A stretch of DNA of 23,678 bases from ZC4RG17 sp036380875 (GTDB taxonomy: Bacteria > Actinomycetota > Acidimicrobiia > Spongiisociales > ZC4RG35). Below the pieces are notes generated by a model. That model was not told the DNA's origin and did not search any database. It saw only the letters and a program-made list of their open reading frames with translations. Made by a program: the position numbers and the translations under genes. How positions within the stretch are numbered: position 1 is the first letter of the stretch; each line of letters begins with the position of its first letter. This document shows, piece by piece, positions 6,773-13,650 of this stretch. The stretch lies in NCBI GenBank assembly GCA_036380875.1, contig DASVDX010000065.1, positions 1-23,678 of the forward strand, written 5' to 3'.

Positions 6773-7432
6773 ATGGCGCGATTCGTAGACCTCAGTCACA
6801 TAGTTGCCGATGGGATGGTCACCTATCCAGGCCTTCCCGCCCCGCGAATTTCCGACCATCTCAGCCGGGAAGAGTCCCGCCTCCACTACGAGGCGGGCAC
6901 CGAGTTCCACATCGGGCGTATCGAGATGGTGGCCAACACCGGCACGTATATCGACACGCCGTTCCACCGCTTCGCGGATGGATACGACCTGGTCGGCCTT
7001 CCACTCGATCGTGTTGCCGAGGTCGAAGGCGTGCTCGTCCGCGTCCTCGAGCGGGAAACCCCGGCTATCGGTCCGGAGGTCTTCGGAGCAATCGACGTTC
7101 GAGGCAAAGCAGTGTTGGTCCATACCGGCTGGGACCGTCATTGGGGAACCGATGCCTACTTCGATGGGCACCCCCACTTGACCGAAGACGCCGCCGTGTA
7201 CCTGGTCGAAAACCAAGCCGGGCTGGTCGGCATCGACTCCTTGAACATCGACGCCACCGAGGGAGGCACTCGCCCGGTACACACGACTTTGCTCCGAGCG
7301 GGCATCCCCATCGTCGAGCACATGTGTGGGCTCCATGCCCTCCCGGAGACGGGCTTTCGCTTCAGCGCCGTCCCGGTGATGGTGGCCGGACTGGGTACGT
7401 TCCCGGTTCGCGCCTACGCCACCATCGACTGA
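6773..7432 (+). CDS. Cyclase-family (kynurenine formamidase-like) putative hydrolase
   Basis: A 219-residue soluble protein beginning RFVDLSHIVADGMVTYPG, the typical opening of the cyclase family (PF04199). The family metal motif HxGTHxDxPxH appears as NTGTYIDTPFH (residues 55-65). D61 and H65 are kept, but the two other usual ligand histidines are Asn55 and Tyr59. GIDSLNID (around 154-161) and a C-terminal GLGTFPVRAYA also fit the family. The NTGTY variant forms a recognisable subgroup in my memory, so it need not be inactive, but its metal site and substrate are uncertain; a cyclic amide or ester is the general expectation. ATG at 6773 is favoured by the -10 element 6 nt upstream. Confidence 0.8.
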   Translation: MARFVDLSHIVADGMVTYPGLPAPRISDHLSREESRLHYEAGTEFHIGRIEMVANTGTYIDTPFHRFADGYDLVGLPLDRVAEVEGVLVRVLERETPAIGPEVFGAIDVRGKAVLVHTGWDRHWGTDAYFDGHPHLTEDAAVYLVENQAGLVGIDSLNIDATEGGTRPVHTTLLRAGIPIVEHMCGLHALPETGFRFSAVPVMVAGLGTFPVRAYATID

Positions 7433-7462
7433 ACCAGATTGGGTACGACAGGCGTGGTGTCG

Positions 7463-7468
7463 TAGGCT
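7463..7468 (+). promoter_or_regulatory. -10 element TAGGCT before small ORF
   Basis: CGTAGGCT lies 9 nt before the ATG at 7478, in the same arrangement as other leaderless genes in this window. Confidence 0.4.
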
Positions 7469-7477
7469 CACCGGGGA

Positions 7478-7564
7478 ATGCGACCCGCCACCGCTTTCGT
7501 CATCCTCCTCCTGCTCGTGATGATCGCCGGAGCGGGCGTCGTGTGGGGTCTCAGTCGTCTCTGA
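7478..7564 (+). CDS. Possible 28-residue single-helix membrane peptide
   Basis: A short reading frame with MRPATAF, then about 18 hydrophobic residues (VILLLLVMIAGAGVVWGL) and a final SRL. The charge pattern is that of a small transmembrane peptide with a basic N-terminus. A TAGGCT element sits 9 nt upstream of the ATG, which is the main reason to take it seriously. Its last 14 nt overlap the stop end of the convergent SAM-hydrolysing enzyme gene. No family is recognised and no function can be proposed. Confidence 0.4.
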   Translation: MRPATAFVILLLLVMIAGAGVVWGLSRL

Positions 7565-8366
7565 CGCCGGCGATCGACACCGACATGCCCAAGCTGAGCC
7601 CTAGCTCTTCGTCAGCGCGCCCGCTGCGCACGGCCAGCGCCATGAGCCCGCTCGAGTCGACGTGTAACAGCGGCTCCCTGTCGTCGACATCGCCATAGGC
7701 GGCGACCCATCGGACCTGATGGAGCCGGGCGCCGGCACGGAGAGTGACGACCGACCCGGGTCGCAGCCCGATCGCCTGCAGGTCTTCGGGCGAGATGTTG
7801 GTCTGGACGTTGCCATAGTGGTCGATCCACCAAGCCTCGCCGGACACCACGCCGTTGTCGGCCTCCGGCAGTGGGAGCAGGAGCGGGACCACGCCGTCCG
7901 GGTCCACTTCCGGCCCCAGGTCGTCCAAGGTCGCCTCGCCGGCGGCGAGGAGGGCGGCGGCAGGAGCGAAGACGTCCCGGCCGTGGAAGGTCTGGCCGCT
8001 GGAGGGGATCCGCGCTTCCTCGTTTTCGATCGAAACGATCTTCGTGGCGCCTCCGATCATCGCCACGGCCGGAGAGAGGAGGCCGTTGTCGGGGCCGACG
8101 AAGAAACCCCATTCGGTTTCGGCGGCGATGGCCCGCCGGTCGGTGCCGACTCCCGGGTCGACCACCGCCAGGAGCACTCCGCGCGGGAGGTACTGGATGG
8201 CCCGTGTGAGCATCAACGCCCCGGCCCGGATGTCAGCTCGACGCACGGAGTGGCTGACGTCGATCACCCGCGACTCTGGAGCGATGGTGGCCAGGACGCC
8301 GTGGACGACGCCCACGAACTCGTCTTCGTGGCCGAAGTCGGAGAGAAACGAGATGGGAAGACTCAT
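7551..8366 (-). CDS. S-adenosyl-L-methionine hydroxide adenosyltransferase (DUF62 family)
   Basis: A 271-residue protein with the family blocks SFLSDFGHEDEFVGVV (6-21), AVVDPGVGTDRRA (67-79), FVGPDNGLL (89-97), TFHGRDVFAPAAA (126-138) and DHYGNVQTNI. The Asp-Arg-His set used to activate water in this family is present as D70, R77 and H128. The protein splits SAM to adenosine and methionine using hydroxide. There is nothing resembling the longer loop of true fluorinases, so hydrolysis is the more likely reaction. It is cytoplasmic and apparently monocistronic. The ATG at 8366 has TACCGT 8 nt upstream and no Shine-Dalgarno. Confidence 0.88.
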   Translation of the reverse strand: MSLPISFLSDFGHEDEFVGVVHGVLATIAPESRVIDVSHSVRRADIRAGALMLTRAIQYLPRGVLLAVVDPGVGTDRRAIAAETEWGFFVGPDNGLLSPAVAMIGGATKIVSIENEEARIPSSGQTFHGRDVFAPAAALLAAGEATLDDLGPEVDPDGVVPLLLPLPEADNGVVSGEAWWIDHYGNVQTNISPEDLQAIGLRPGSVVTLRAGARLHQVRWVAAYGDVDDREPLLHVDSSGLMALAVRSGRADEELGLSLGMSVSIAGVRDD

Positions 8367-8374
8367 CGTTCGTC

Positions 8375-8380
8375 ACGGTA
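8375..8380 (-). promoter_or_regulatory. -10 element TACCGT, leaderless-type
   Basis: Reads CTACCGT on the minus strand, 8 nt before the ATG at 8366. It is only 33 nt from the divergent TAAGCT at 8413-8418, so two promoters are packed back to back in about 60 bp. Confidence 0.55.
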
Positions 8381-8412
8381 GCCCGCGGCATCGAGGCTCC
8401 TGGCCGCCTCCC

Positions 8413-8418
8413 TAAGCT
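8413..8418 (+). promoter_or_regulatory. -10 element TAAGCT, leaderless-type
   Basis: Seven nt before the GTG at 8426, with no ribosome binding site between. Confidence 0.6.
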
Positions 8419-8425
8419 GACCGCC

Positions 8426-9304
8426 GTGAAGAGTCACGAGCAATTGGCGCAGGAGTTGAGCGGAGCCTCGACGGTCATGCTGCTGGGCGCCCTCGACACC
8501 GGCAAGACCACGCTCGCCCGGCGCATCGCCCGCGCCGCCACCGCCGCCGGCCGCGTGGTGGGGATGGTCGACGCCGACGTCGACAACAGCACCATCGGCC
8601 CGCCGACCTGTGTCGGCATGCGCCTCTTGAAGGACCCCGAGCAGGTGGACGAAATCGCACCAGCCGATGCTCTGCATTTCGTCGGCACACTCAGCCCCAG
8701 CCGTTTGGTCCTGCAGCAAGTGATCGCCACCGCCTCGATGGTCGAACGGGCCCGGGAGGCGGGCGCCGATCTCGTGATCATCGACACCACCGCCACCGTC
8801 TCCGGCGTCGCCGGCGAGACCTTGAAGTACCACAAGATGGAGTTGTGCCGCCCGGAGCGGGTGGTAGCTCTGCAGCGTGGCAGCGAGATGGAGCCGATCA
8901 TCGGCATGCTCAACCGCTTCTTCTCCGTCGAAATCGACGTCTTGCCCGCCGAACCGGATGTCGCCGTCCGCTCCCCCGACGAGCGGGCTGCCATGCGAGC
9001 AGAAGGGCTGCGGGCGGCGTTCGCCGAGCCACTGGAACGCTGGCGCGTTCGTCCCACGGTTTTCGCTCCCACCCTGCCGACCGGTCTCGACCTCGAGCGC
9101 CTCGACAGCCTGCTGGTCGGGGTCCACGACGGCAACGGGCACTGCCTCGGGCTCGGCCGCCTCGAGCACGAAGACGGGACGCTGCGGGTCCTCACCAACG
9201 TCGGCGAGGGCATGAAGGGCCTACGACTCGGCTCGCTTCGCATCGACCTGGAGACTTTCGAAACCAAGCCGGTGTCGCTGCGAGAGGTGATGTTCGGCAT
9301 CTAG
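8426..9304 (+). CDS. Clp1/Grc3-like P-loop protein (putative polynucleotide kinase family)
   Basis: A 292-residue soluble protein. The P-loop GALDTGKTT (21-29) is followed by GMVDADVDNSTIGPPTC (45-61), which matches the DxDxGQ-type motif of the Clp1/Nol9/Grc3 kinase family, where the second aspartates bind the metal and substrate end. DLVIIDTTATVSG (about 116-128) is the Walker B-like strand, and its AGETLKYHKMEL continuation also suits the family. The C-terminal third (from about 210) is a beta-rich domain of unclear role. Eukaryotic and archaeal relatives phosphorylate 5'-OH RNA ends; the bacterial members are poorly understood, so RNA-end modification is an inference. It is single-gene, convergent with the YbjN gene, and begins from a leaderless-type GTG. 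Confidence 0.7.
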   Translation: MKSHEQLAQELSGASTVMLLGALDTGKTTLARRIARAATAAGRVVGMVDADVDNSTIGPPTCVGMRLLKDPEQVDEIAPADALHFVGTLSPSRLVLQQVIATASMVERAREAGADLVIIDTTATVSGVAGETLKYHKMELCRPERVVALQRGSEMEPIIGMLNRFFSVEIDVLPAEPDVAVRSPDERAAMRAEGLRAAFAEPLERWRVRPTVFAPTLPTGLDLERLDSLLVGVHDGNGHCLGLGRLEHEDGTLRVLTNVGEGMKGLRLGSLRIDLETFETKPVSLREVMFGI

Positions 9305-9314
9305 CCGAACAAGT

Positions 9315-9396
9315 GCAGCGCCCGTCAAACCGTCTGGAGCGGCCCCGCACTTCCCCGAACGGGTTGCCACTCCCCTGACAGCTCCACGGGCGCTGC
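9315..9396. other. Long-range 11-bp inverted repeat in the 9305-9563 gap
   Basis: GCAGCGCCCGT (9315-9325) is the exact reverse complement of ACGGGCGCTGC (9386-9396). Inside it, GGAGC (9336-9340) pairs with GCTCC (9381-9385), and CCCG/CGGG make a small inner hairpin around 9354-9363. The RNA could fold into one extended stem with a C-rich interior. It sits just after the Clp1-like stop and between convergent genes, so it may be a bidirectional terminator or a small structured RNA. No T tract follows. Confidence 0.4.
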
Positions 9397-9503
9397 GAGC
9401 GCGAACTTACGACGCCTGCGATTTCCTCGTCAACCCGGCCGTTTCATGGGAGATCAGTTCGTCGTATATCGCTATCGAATGTAGACGAACGCGTTTTCCG
9501 GGG

Positions 9504-9544
9504 TTTTCCCCACGATCCACAGGTTTCCACAGGGTTTATCCACA
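9504..9544 (+). other. Tandem cluster of four DnaA-box-like 9-mers
   Basis: TTATCCACA (9536-9544) is a perfect DnaA box. GTTTCCACA (9523-9531) and TTTTCCCCA (9504-9512) each differ from TTWTNCACA at one position, and CGATCCACA (9513-9521) at two. All four are on the same strand with starts 9, 10 and 13 nt apart, in the least GC-rich part of the 259-bp gap. They could form part of an origin, a DnaA-titrating site or a DnaA-regulated element. No dnaA, dnaN or gyr gene is in the window to support oriC. Confidence 0.5.
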
Positions 9545-9563
9545 GGGGGTTGTCGAAAGGTTT

Positions 9564-10007
9564 CTAGGGGGTTTTTTCGCGCTCTTGGAAGGCGAGGGCG
9601 ACGAGCGGACGGAACGTCGTCTCGACCAGCAAGTAGATCTCTCCGAGCAGCAGATCCAGCTCTTCGAAGGTTGCGGAGGCGTCGACCCTCCCCCGGATCA
9701 CGAACGCCCCCTCGGCGTCCAATGCGAACCGAGCTCGCCAAGTGGCGTGGTTCCGCAGGAGAGCCAGCCTGTATGCCTCGGGCGAAGGTTCGGGCGGAGC
9801 GGGAAGCACGTAGGCCTCGGCCGAGATCGTGTAATCGCCGGTGTCCCACCACACGGTGGTGGCGTCGCGAACTGTCTGGCGCATCCGCACCGCCCACCTA
9901 TCTTCCACCTTCTCGGCATAGACGACATCGCTTTCGGGGTCGTCTAGCCAGCGGGAGATCGCTGCCTCGAGAGTCGACCGGTCAGGCTCGGGCGGCAGCG
10001 GCGACAC
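9564..10007 (-). CDS. YbjN-domain protein (actinobacterial mshA-neighbour type)
   Basis: A 147-residue soluble protein with RSTLEAAISRWLDDP at the start, then DRWAVRMRQTVRDATTVWWDTGDYTISAEAYVLP and a C-terminal LDLLLGEIYLLVE helix. This is the pattern of the YbjN/type III secretion chaperone-like family (PF10722) that follows mshA in mycobacteria (Rv0487-like). No catalytic residues are evident and the function is unknown. GTG at 10007 lies inside the end of mshA (26-nt overlap) with no Shine-Dalgarno, so translation is probably coupled to mshA. This gene ends the five-gene operon. Confidence 0.8.
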   Translation of the reverse strand: MSPLPPEPDRSTLEAAISRWLDDPESDVVYAEKVEDRWAVRMRQTVRDATTVWWDTGDYTISAEAYVLPAPPEPSPEAYRLALLRNHATWRARFALDAEGAFVIRGRVDASATFEELDLLLGEIYLLVETTFRPLVALAFQEREKTP

Positions 10008-11199
10008 CGGAATACAACTCGAGGAAGCGGTTGACGGCGCTCTCCCACGAGAAGCGCTCCGCCCACTCCACCGCCTGCTTGGACATCAAGTCGGCGCGCG
10101 AGGGGTCGGTCAGGATCTCGAGCAGGGCGGCGGCATGATCGTCCGGGTCCCATCCGTCGACGAGAGCTCCGGACGCGCCGTCGTCGACGCAGTAGATCAG
10201 CCCGCCGACACGGCTGGCGACCACCGGGGTTCCGGAGGCCTGGGCCTCGACGGCCACCAGGCCGAACGACTCGCTGCGGCTCGGGACGTGGACGACGTCG
10301 GCCGCCCGATAGACATCGGCGAGGGTGCTGTGAGGGAGCGGATCGAAAAACAGCACCCCTCCGATGCGAGCCGCCCTCGCCCGGATCGCCCGCATCTCTC
10401 TCGGGCCTCTTGGCCCCGAGGGGCCGCCGACTACCAGCAGGCGGGCGTCGGGCAGTGTGCTGCGGACGATGGAGAAGGCGTCGAGGGCGACGTCGACGCC
10501 TTTCATGGCTTGCACCCGGCCGACGTAGGCGACCAGTGGGCCGTGACCCAGCCCGAGCCGACGGCGGGCCTCGTCGGACGGACCCGGATGGAACCGGGAG
10601 TGGTCGACGCCCGGCGGCGAGACACACAGTGCCCCTGGATCGGCACCGTAATGGGCGAGCAGGTCGTCGGCCTCGAGGGGTGTGGAGGCGATGACGCAGT
10701 CCGCCTGGGCGATCACCTCGTGCTCGGCAGCGATGCGCAGCAGCGACTCGGGCGGCTCGTCCTGGCGCCGGTACAGATTCTTCAACTGGCCGAGCGTGTG
10801 GAACGAGTGGGCGAGCGGTCGGACGATCTGGCGCTTCACCAGCACACCCGCCCACCCCGAGAGCCAGTAGTGGCTGTGGATGACGTCGACAGGCGGCAGG
10901 TCGGCGAGCACCCTCAACGTGCCTTCGGCGAACCGGCGCACGAGGCCGACGAGGCGATCGGTGGGAAGAGGCCGGGCCGGGCCGGCGTCGATGTGGTGGA
11001 CCGTGTAGCCCGGGACGACGGTCACCTGGGCCGGCAGTTCAGGGTCGTCGCGCCGGGTGAACACGTGTACCGCCACACCGGCTTCCGCCATGCCCCGGGC
11101 GAGTTGGTCGATGTAGACGTTCATGCCTCCGGCGTCGCCGACCCCCGGCTGGACGAGCGGGGACGTGTGCATGGACAGGTAGGCGACGCGACGGATCAC
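9982..11199 (-). CDS. mshA: D-inositol-3-phosphate glycosyltransferase (mycothiol synthesis)
   Basis: A 405-residue GT4-family glycosyltransferase. The N-terminus VAYLSMHTSPLVQPGVGDAG is followed by GGMNVYIDQLARGM, the MshA glycine-rich acceptor/UDP loop. Further blocks are DVIHSHYWLSGWAG, HTLGQLKN, GVDHSRFHPG and the nucleotide-sugar motif SESFGLVAVEAQASGTPVVA. MshA joins UDP-GlcNAc to 1L-myo-inositol-1-phosphate, the first step of mycothiol. The reading frame extends further upstream, but GTG at 11199 is the start because it overlaps the GNAT stop as GTGA and begins exactly at the family N-terminus. The YbjN partner downstream repeats the mycobacterial order, which supports the assignment. 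Other mycothiol genes are not in the window. Confidence 0.9.
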   Translation of the reverse strand: MIRRVAYLSMHTSPLVQPGVGDAGGMNVYIDQLARGMAEAGVAVHVFTRRDDPELPAQVTVVPGYTVHHIDAGPARPLPTDRLVGLVRRFAEGTLRVLADLPPVDVIHSHYWLSGWAGVLVKRQIVRPLAHSFHTLGQLKNLYRRQDEPPESLLRIAAEHEVIAQADCVIASTPLEADDLLAHYGADPGALCVSPPGVDHSRFHPGPSDEARRRLGLGHGPLVAYVGRVQAMKGVDVALDAFSIVRSTLPDARLLVVGGPSGPRGPREMRAIRARAARIGGVLFFDPLPHSTLADVYRAADVVHVPSRSESFGLVAVEAQASGTPVVASRVGGLIYCVDDGASGALVDGWDPDDHAAALLEILTDPSRADLMSKQAVEWAERFSWESAVNRFLELYSGVAAAARA

Positions 11200-12101
11200 G
11201 ATCTCGGTCCTGGACTGGCGGATATTTCGATGAGGGGACGGGGACGGGCGCCGAGACGGAACTTGTATGTCTCGTCGCCTTTGAGGAAGTCGAACCGGGG
11301 GGCGTTCTCTTCGATCGCCAATTCGATCATCGAGCCGAGGAGGACGACTCCGGGCGAGGATTCGGCGAGGGCGGGGTCGTAGGCGGAGTTGTAGAGGTAG
11401 TAGCCGGAGGGATCGGAGAATCCGAACACGATCGCCGAAGCGGCACCGTCGGGGGTTTTCAGCAGATCGAGCCGCCAGCCGTCGAGCTCGGCCAAACATC
11501 GGAAGAACTCGAGACGCTCCTCGGTCAAGAACTGGCCCTTCTCCCCTTCCGCCATCCGGTGCAGGCGAACGAACTCCTCGAACGCCCATCCCGGGCCGCG
11601 GTGCGTCTCGTGGACGACGGGTCCCACGGCGGACTCGTAGCGCCGCCGCTTGCGTCGCATCTCATGGCGCTCCTTCTTGCCGATCGCCGTGAGGTAGTCG
11701 TCGAATGTGTCGGGAAGGTCGAGCACCGCCGTCACTTCGTGGGTGCGGCTCTCGACCACCCACCCGGCCTCCTGGAGCCCTGACGCCAGCGGTTTGGCGG
11801 CCTCCTCGGGAAGAGAGTCGAGCACGAACCGCTGCGGCGAGTGCTCTTCGGCGATCTCGGCGATCAGGTCTTCGCAACCGTCGCCGAACGGTGTGTGGTA
11901 GTCGGTGACATCGGGGTCGCCGGCGAAGAGGACGACGTCGTCGACCCGACGGAGCGGAATGAAGGCGTCGGCTCGACCGACCGGAAGCGGCTCACCGTCG
12001 TCGTGGCGGGAGACGACCCGATAGAAGTCGGCGGTGCAGAAAGGGCCGATGGCTTCGGCCACAGGCGGCAGGCCGAACGCCTGCTCGATATCGATGATCA
12101 C
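11196..12101 (-). CDS. GNAT-fold acyltransferase, BioF2/CelD-like (Acetyltransf_6)
   Basis: A 301-residue soluble protein. The C-terminal half has the family features: a basic KKERHEMRRKRRRYE segment (143-157), a helix GWAFEEFVRLHRM, the GYYLYNSAYDP strand and, near the C-terminus, RFDFLKGDETYKFRLGA, a hallmark of this acyltransferase group. The relatives transfer acyl or aminoacyl groups in polysaccharide, cell-wall or small-molecule pathways, so the substrate cannot be read from sequence. Its ATG overlaps the asparaginase stop by 4 nt and its stop overlaps the mshA start by 4 nt. The tight spacing with mshA raises the possibility of a role in mycothiol or cell-envelope metabolism; MshD itself has a different two-GNAT architecture. 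Confidence 0.78.
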   Translation of the reverse strand: MIIDIEQAFGLPPVAEAIGPFCTADFYRVVSRHDDGEPLPVGRADAFIPLRRVDDVVLFAGDPDVTDYHTPFGDGCEDLIAEIAEEHSPQRFVLDSLPEEAAKPLASGLQEAGWVVESRTHEVTAVLDLPDTFDDYLTAIGKKERHEMRRKRRRYESAVGPVVHETHRGPGWAFEEFVRLHRMAEGEKGQFLTEERLEFFRCLAELDGWRLDLLKTPDGAASAIVFGFSDPSGYYLYNSAYDPALAESSPGVVLLGSMIELAIEENAPRFDFLKGDETYKFRLGARPRPLIEISASPGPRS

Positions 12102-13054
12102 TGACTCTCCAACACTGCCACGGTGCGAAATCGTCCCACCTCTTCGCCGCCACCGAGAACTCGAGGGCTGATGACCTCTTCCAAGTCGGCGGCCATCGCA
12201 CCGGTGATGACACCCAGCCAGTCGAGGGCGAGGGCGGCTCCCATGGCCGCCACCTCCCCGGAACCAGTCCAGGCCTTGGCCCCTATCCCATACCCGGCGT
12301 GAGCGACGCCCATGCAGCCGACTGCGCCCGCCTTTGCCACGGCACCCGTCCAGCGGCCGATGAGGCCGTCGCTGCGGCCCTCACCCGACACGAGCATCGG
12401 GTAGCGGCTCATGGCCTCGCGGACCCGGCCGAAGCGGTCGTCGTTGCCCAGTCGGGCGTATGCCCTAGCCAGGCTGGCCGCGGTGACCCTCCACACCGGC
12501 AGCCCGCACCCGTCGACGCCGGGTGGGCCGACTTCGTCACCGGTCACCTCCTCCATGAGCGTGGCGATCTGCTTCTGGAGGGGATGGTCGGCCGACAGGT
12601 AGGTGGAGGTGTCGTACCCGGCGACAACGCAGGCGGCCAAAAGAGCGGCGTGTTTGCCCGAACAGTTGTGGTAACGGCGCGCCGGAGCGACGTCGCCGGA
12701 GGCGGCGAGGCGGCGGTCGGCGGAGAGGAACGGCCGCGCCGGAGGACACTGCAGGTCGTCCTCGGTGAGTCCATGACTCTGGAGGATGTCTTCGACCAAG
12801 GCGACGTGAACGGGGTCACCCGAGTGGCTGGAGCAGGCGACCGCCAGATGCACGAGTGGCAACTCGAGGCCGGCCTCCAAGGCGGCTTGGGCTTGGAATG
12901 GCTTTGCGGACGAGCGGATGAAGAACTGCCTCTGGACGTCACCGAAGCGGGCGACCAGATCGCCGTGGCGGTCGACCACGGCGACGGCAGCCGTGTGACA
13001 CTGCTCGGTCAGTCCCGAGCGGTCGGCTCGGACCAGTATCTCGTCCAGGGACAC
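12098..13054 (-). CDS. L-asparaginase, Rhizobium etli AnsA type (PF06089)
   Basis: A 318-residue protein with the conserved blocks RSSAKPFQAQAALEAG (47-62), ACSSHSGDPVH (73-83), YHNCSGKHAALLAAC (128-142) and GPPGVDGCGLPVW (176-188). These define the third asparaginase class, unrelated to the E. coli type I/II and plant types, and include the serine-lysine active-site pairs and the zinc-associated cysteine region of this group. It hydrolyses asparagine to aspartate and ammonia in the cytoplasm. GTG at 13054 follows the RsiG-like stop by one base with no ribosome site, so translational coupling is likely. It lies second in the operon with GNAT, mshA and YbjN genes; the metabolic link is unclear. 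Confidence 0.9.
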   Translation of the reverse strand: MSLDEILVRADRSGLTEQCHTAAVAVVDRHGDLVARFGDVQRQFFIRSSAKPFQAQAALEAGLELPLVHLAVACSSHSGDPVHVALVEDILQSHGLTEDDLQCPPARPFLSADRRLAASGDVAPARRYHNCSGKHAALLAACVVAGYDTSTYLSADHPLQKQIATLMEEVTGDEVGPPGVDGCGLPVWRVTAASLARAYARLGNDDRFGRVREAMSRYPMLVSGEGRSDGLIGRWTGAVAKAGAVGCMGVAHAGYGIGAKAWTGSGEVAAMGAALALDWLGVITGAMAADLEEVISPRVLGGGEEVGRFRTVAVLESQ

Positions 13055-13055
13055 G

Positions 13056-13592
13056 TCAGGAAGGAGTGCCCGATCCGGCCAGCCCCCGCTTGTACCTGTC
13101 GATGATCTCCGCCTGGAGCCGGTCGATGACCTCGTGGAGCAGGCGCCGCTGCTCGGAGACGGTGCGCTCGGCTTCGGCGAGAGCCAGCTGCAGTTCCGCC
13201 AACTCCGAGTCGTCCATCGTCGTGATCCTCGTGATAGCGTCGTCTTCCAGGATGTGATCGATGTCGCGTCGACCCGTCACCTCGGGCAACTGGAGGTCGA
13301 CGCTCAGATGGCGCATGTCGCCGGTCTCACGGCCGGAAGGGATCCCCGAGGCGATGATCTCGGGCAGCGCCTCGATGAGGGAGCGGGTCTCCTCGCCTCG
13401 CCGCCGTCTCATCTCGAACGCGAGCAGGTCCATGCGGCCATGGAGCAGGCGGCGGTAGTAGGACAGCTCTCGCTCGACCTCCTCGGCCATGTCACGGCGA
13501 CTGCGGACCTCTTCGAGGCTCAACTCGCCCAGATCCGTCGAGAACCCCTCCGACAGGGCGATGTCGATACGGCGGCGCTTCTGTTCGGTCAC
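13056..13592 (-). CDS. RsiG-like c-di-GMP-responsive anti-sigma factor, His-variant motifs
   Basis: A 178-residue, highly charged, helical protein. GTG at 13592 is chosen over longer in-frame starts because TACCCT lies 7 nt upstream and the protein then begins MTEQKRRRI. Two copies of the Streptomyces RsiG c-di-GMP motif E(X)3S(X)2R(X)3Q(X)3D are seen, with His in place of Gln in both: E40-S44-R47-H51-D55 and E142-S146-R149-H153-D157. Each lies in a long helix, and together they would form the antiparallel coiled coil seen in RsiG. In Streptomyces, RsiG with c-di-GMP holds the sporulation sigma factor WhiG inactive. No sigma gene is nearby, so the partner here is unknown. It is the first gene of the five-gene operon. 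Confidence 0.75.
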   Translation of the reverse strand: MTEQKRRRIDIALSEGFSTDLGELSLEEVRSRRDMAEEVERELSYYRRLLHGRMDLLAFEMRRRRGEETRSLIEALPEIIASGIPSGRETGDMRHLSVDLQLPEVTGRRDIDHILEDDAITRITTMDDSELAELQLALAEAERTVSEQRRLLHEVIDRLQAEIIDRYKRGLAGSGTPS

Positions 13593-13599
13593 GGCCAAC

Positions 13600-13605
13600 A
13601 GGGTA
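13600..13605 (-). promoter_or_regulatory. -10 element TACCCT, leaderless-type, operon promoter
   Basis: Seven nt before the GTG at 13592. It is the only clear promoter before the RsiG-asparaginase-GNAT-mshA-YbjN operon and lies within the 58-bp gap after the M23 gene. Confidence 0.55.
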
Positions 13606-13650
13606 ACCGGCTGATCGGCTCGCACCTCCGCGAGCGGCGTCCGGGCTCTG

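Noticed and set aside
9305..9470. Possible tRNA or SRP RNA within the inverted-repeat region
   Set aside because: No T-loop, anticodon arm or SRP core motif could be found.
10135..11382. 415-codon plus-strand open frame
   Set aside because: It is antisense to mshA, whose motifs are unmistakable; the frame has shadow-type composition.
11200..11589. N-terminal extension of mshA
   Set aside because: It lies inside the GNAT gene in another frame; the GTG at 11199 overlaps the GNAT stop and starts the family sequence.
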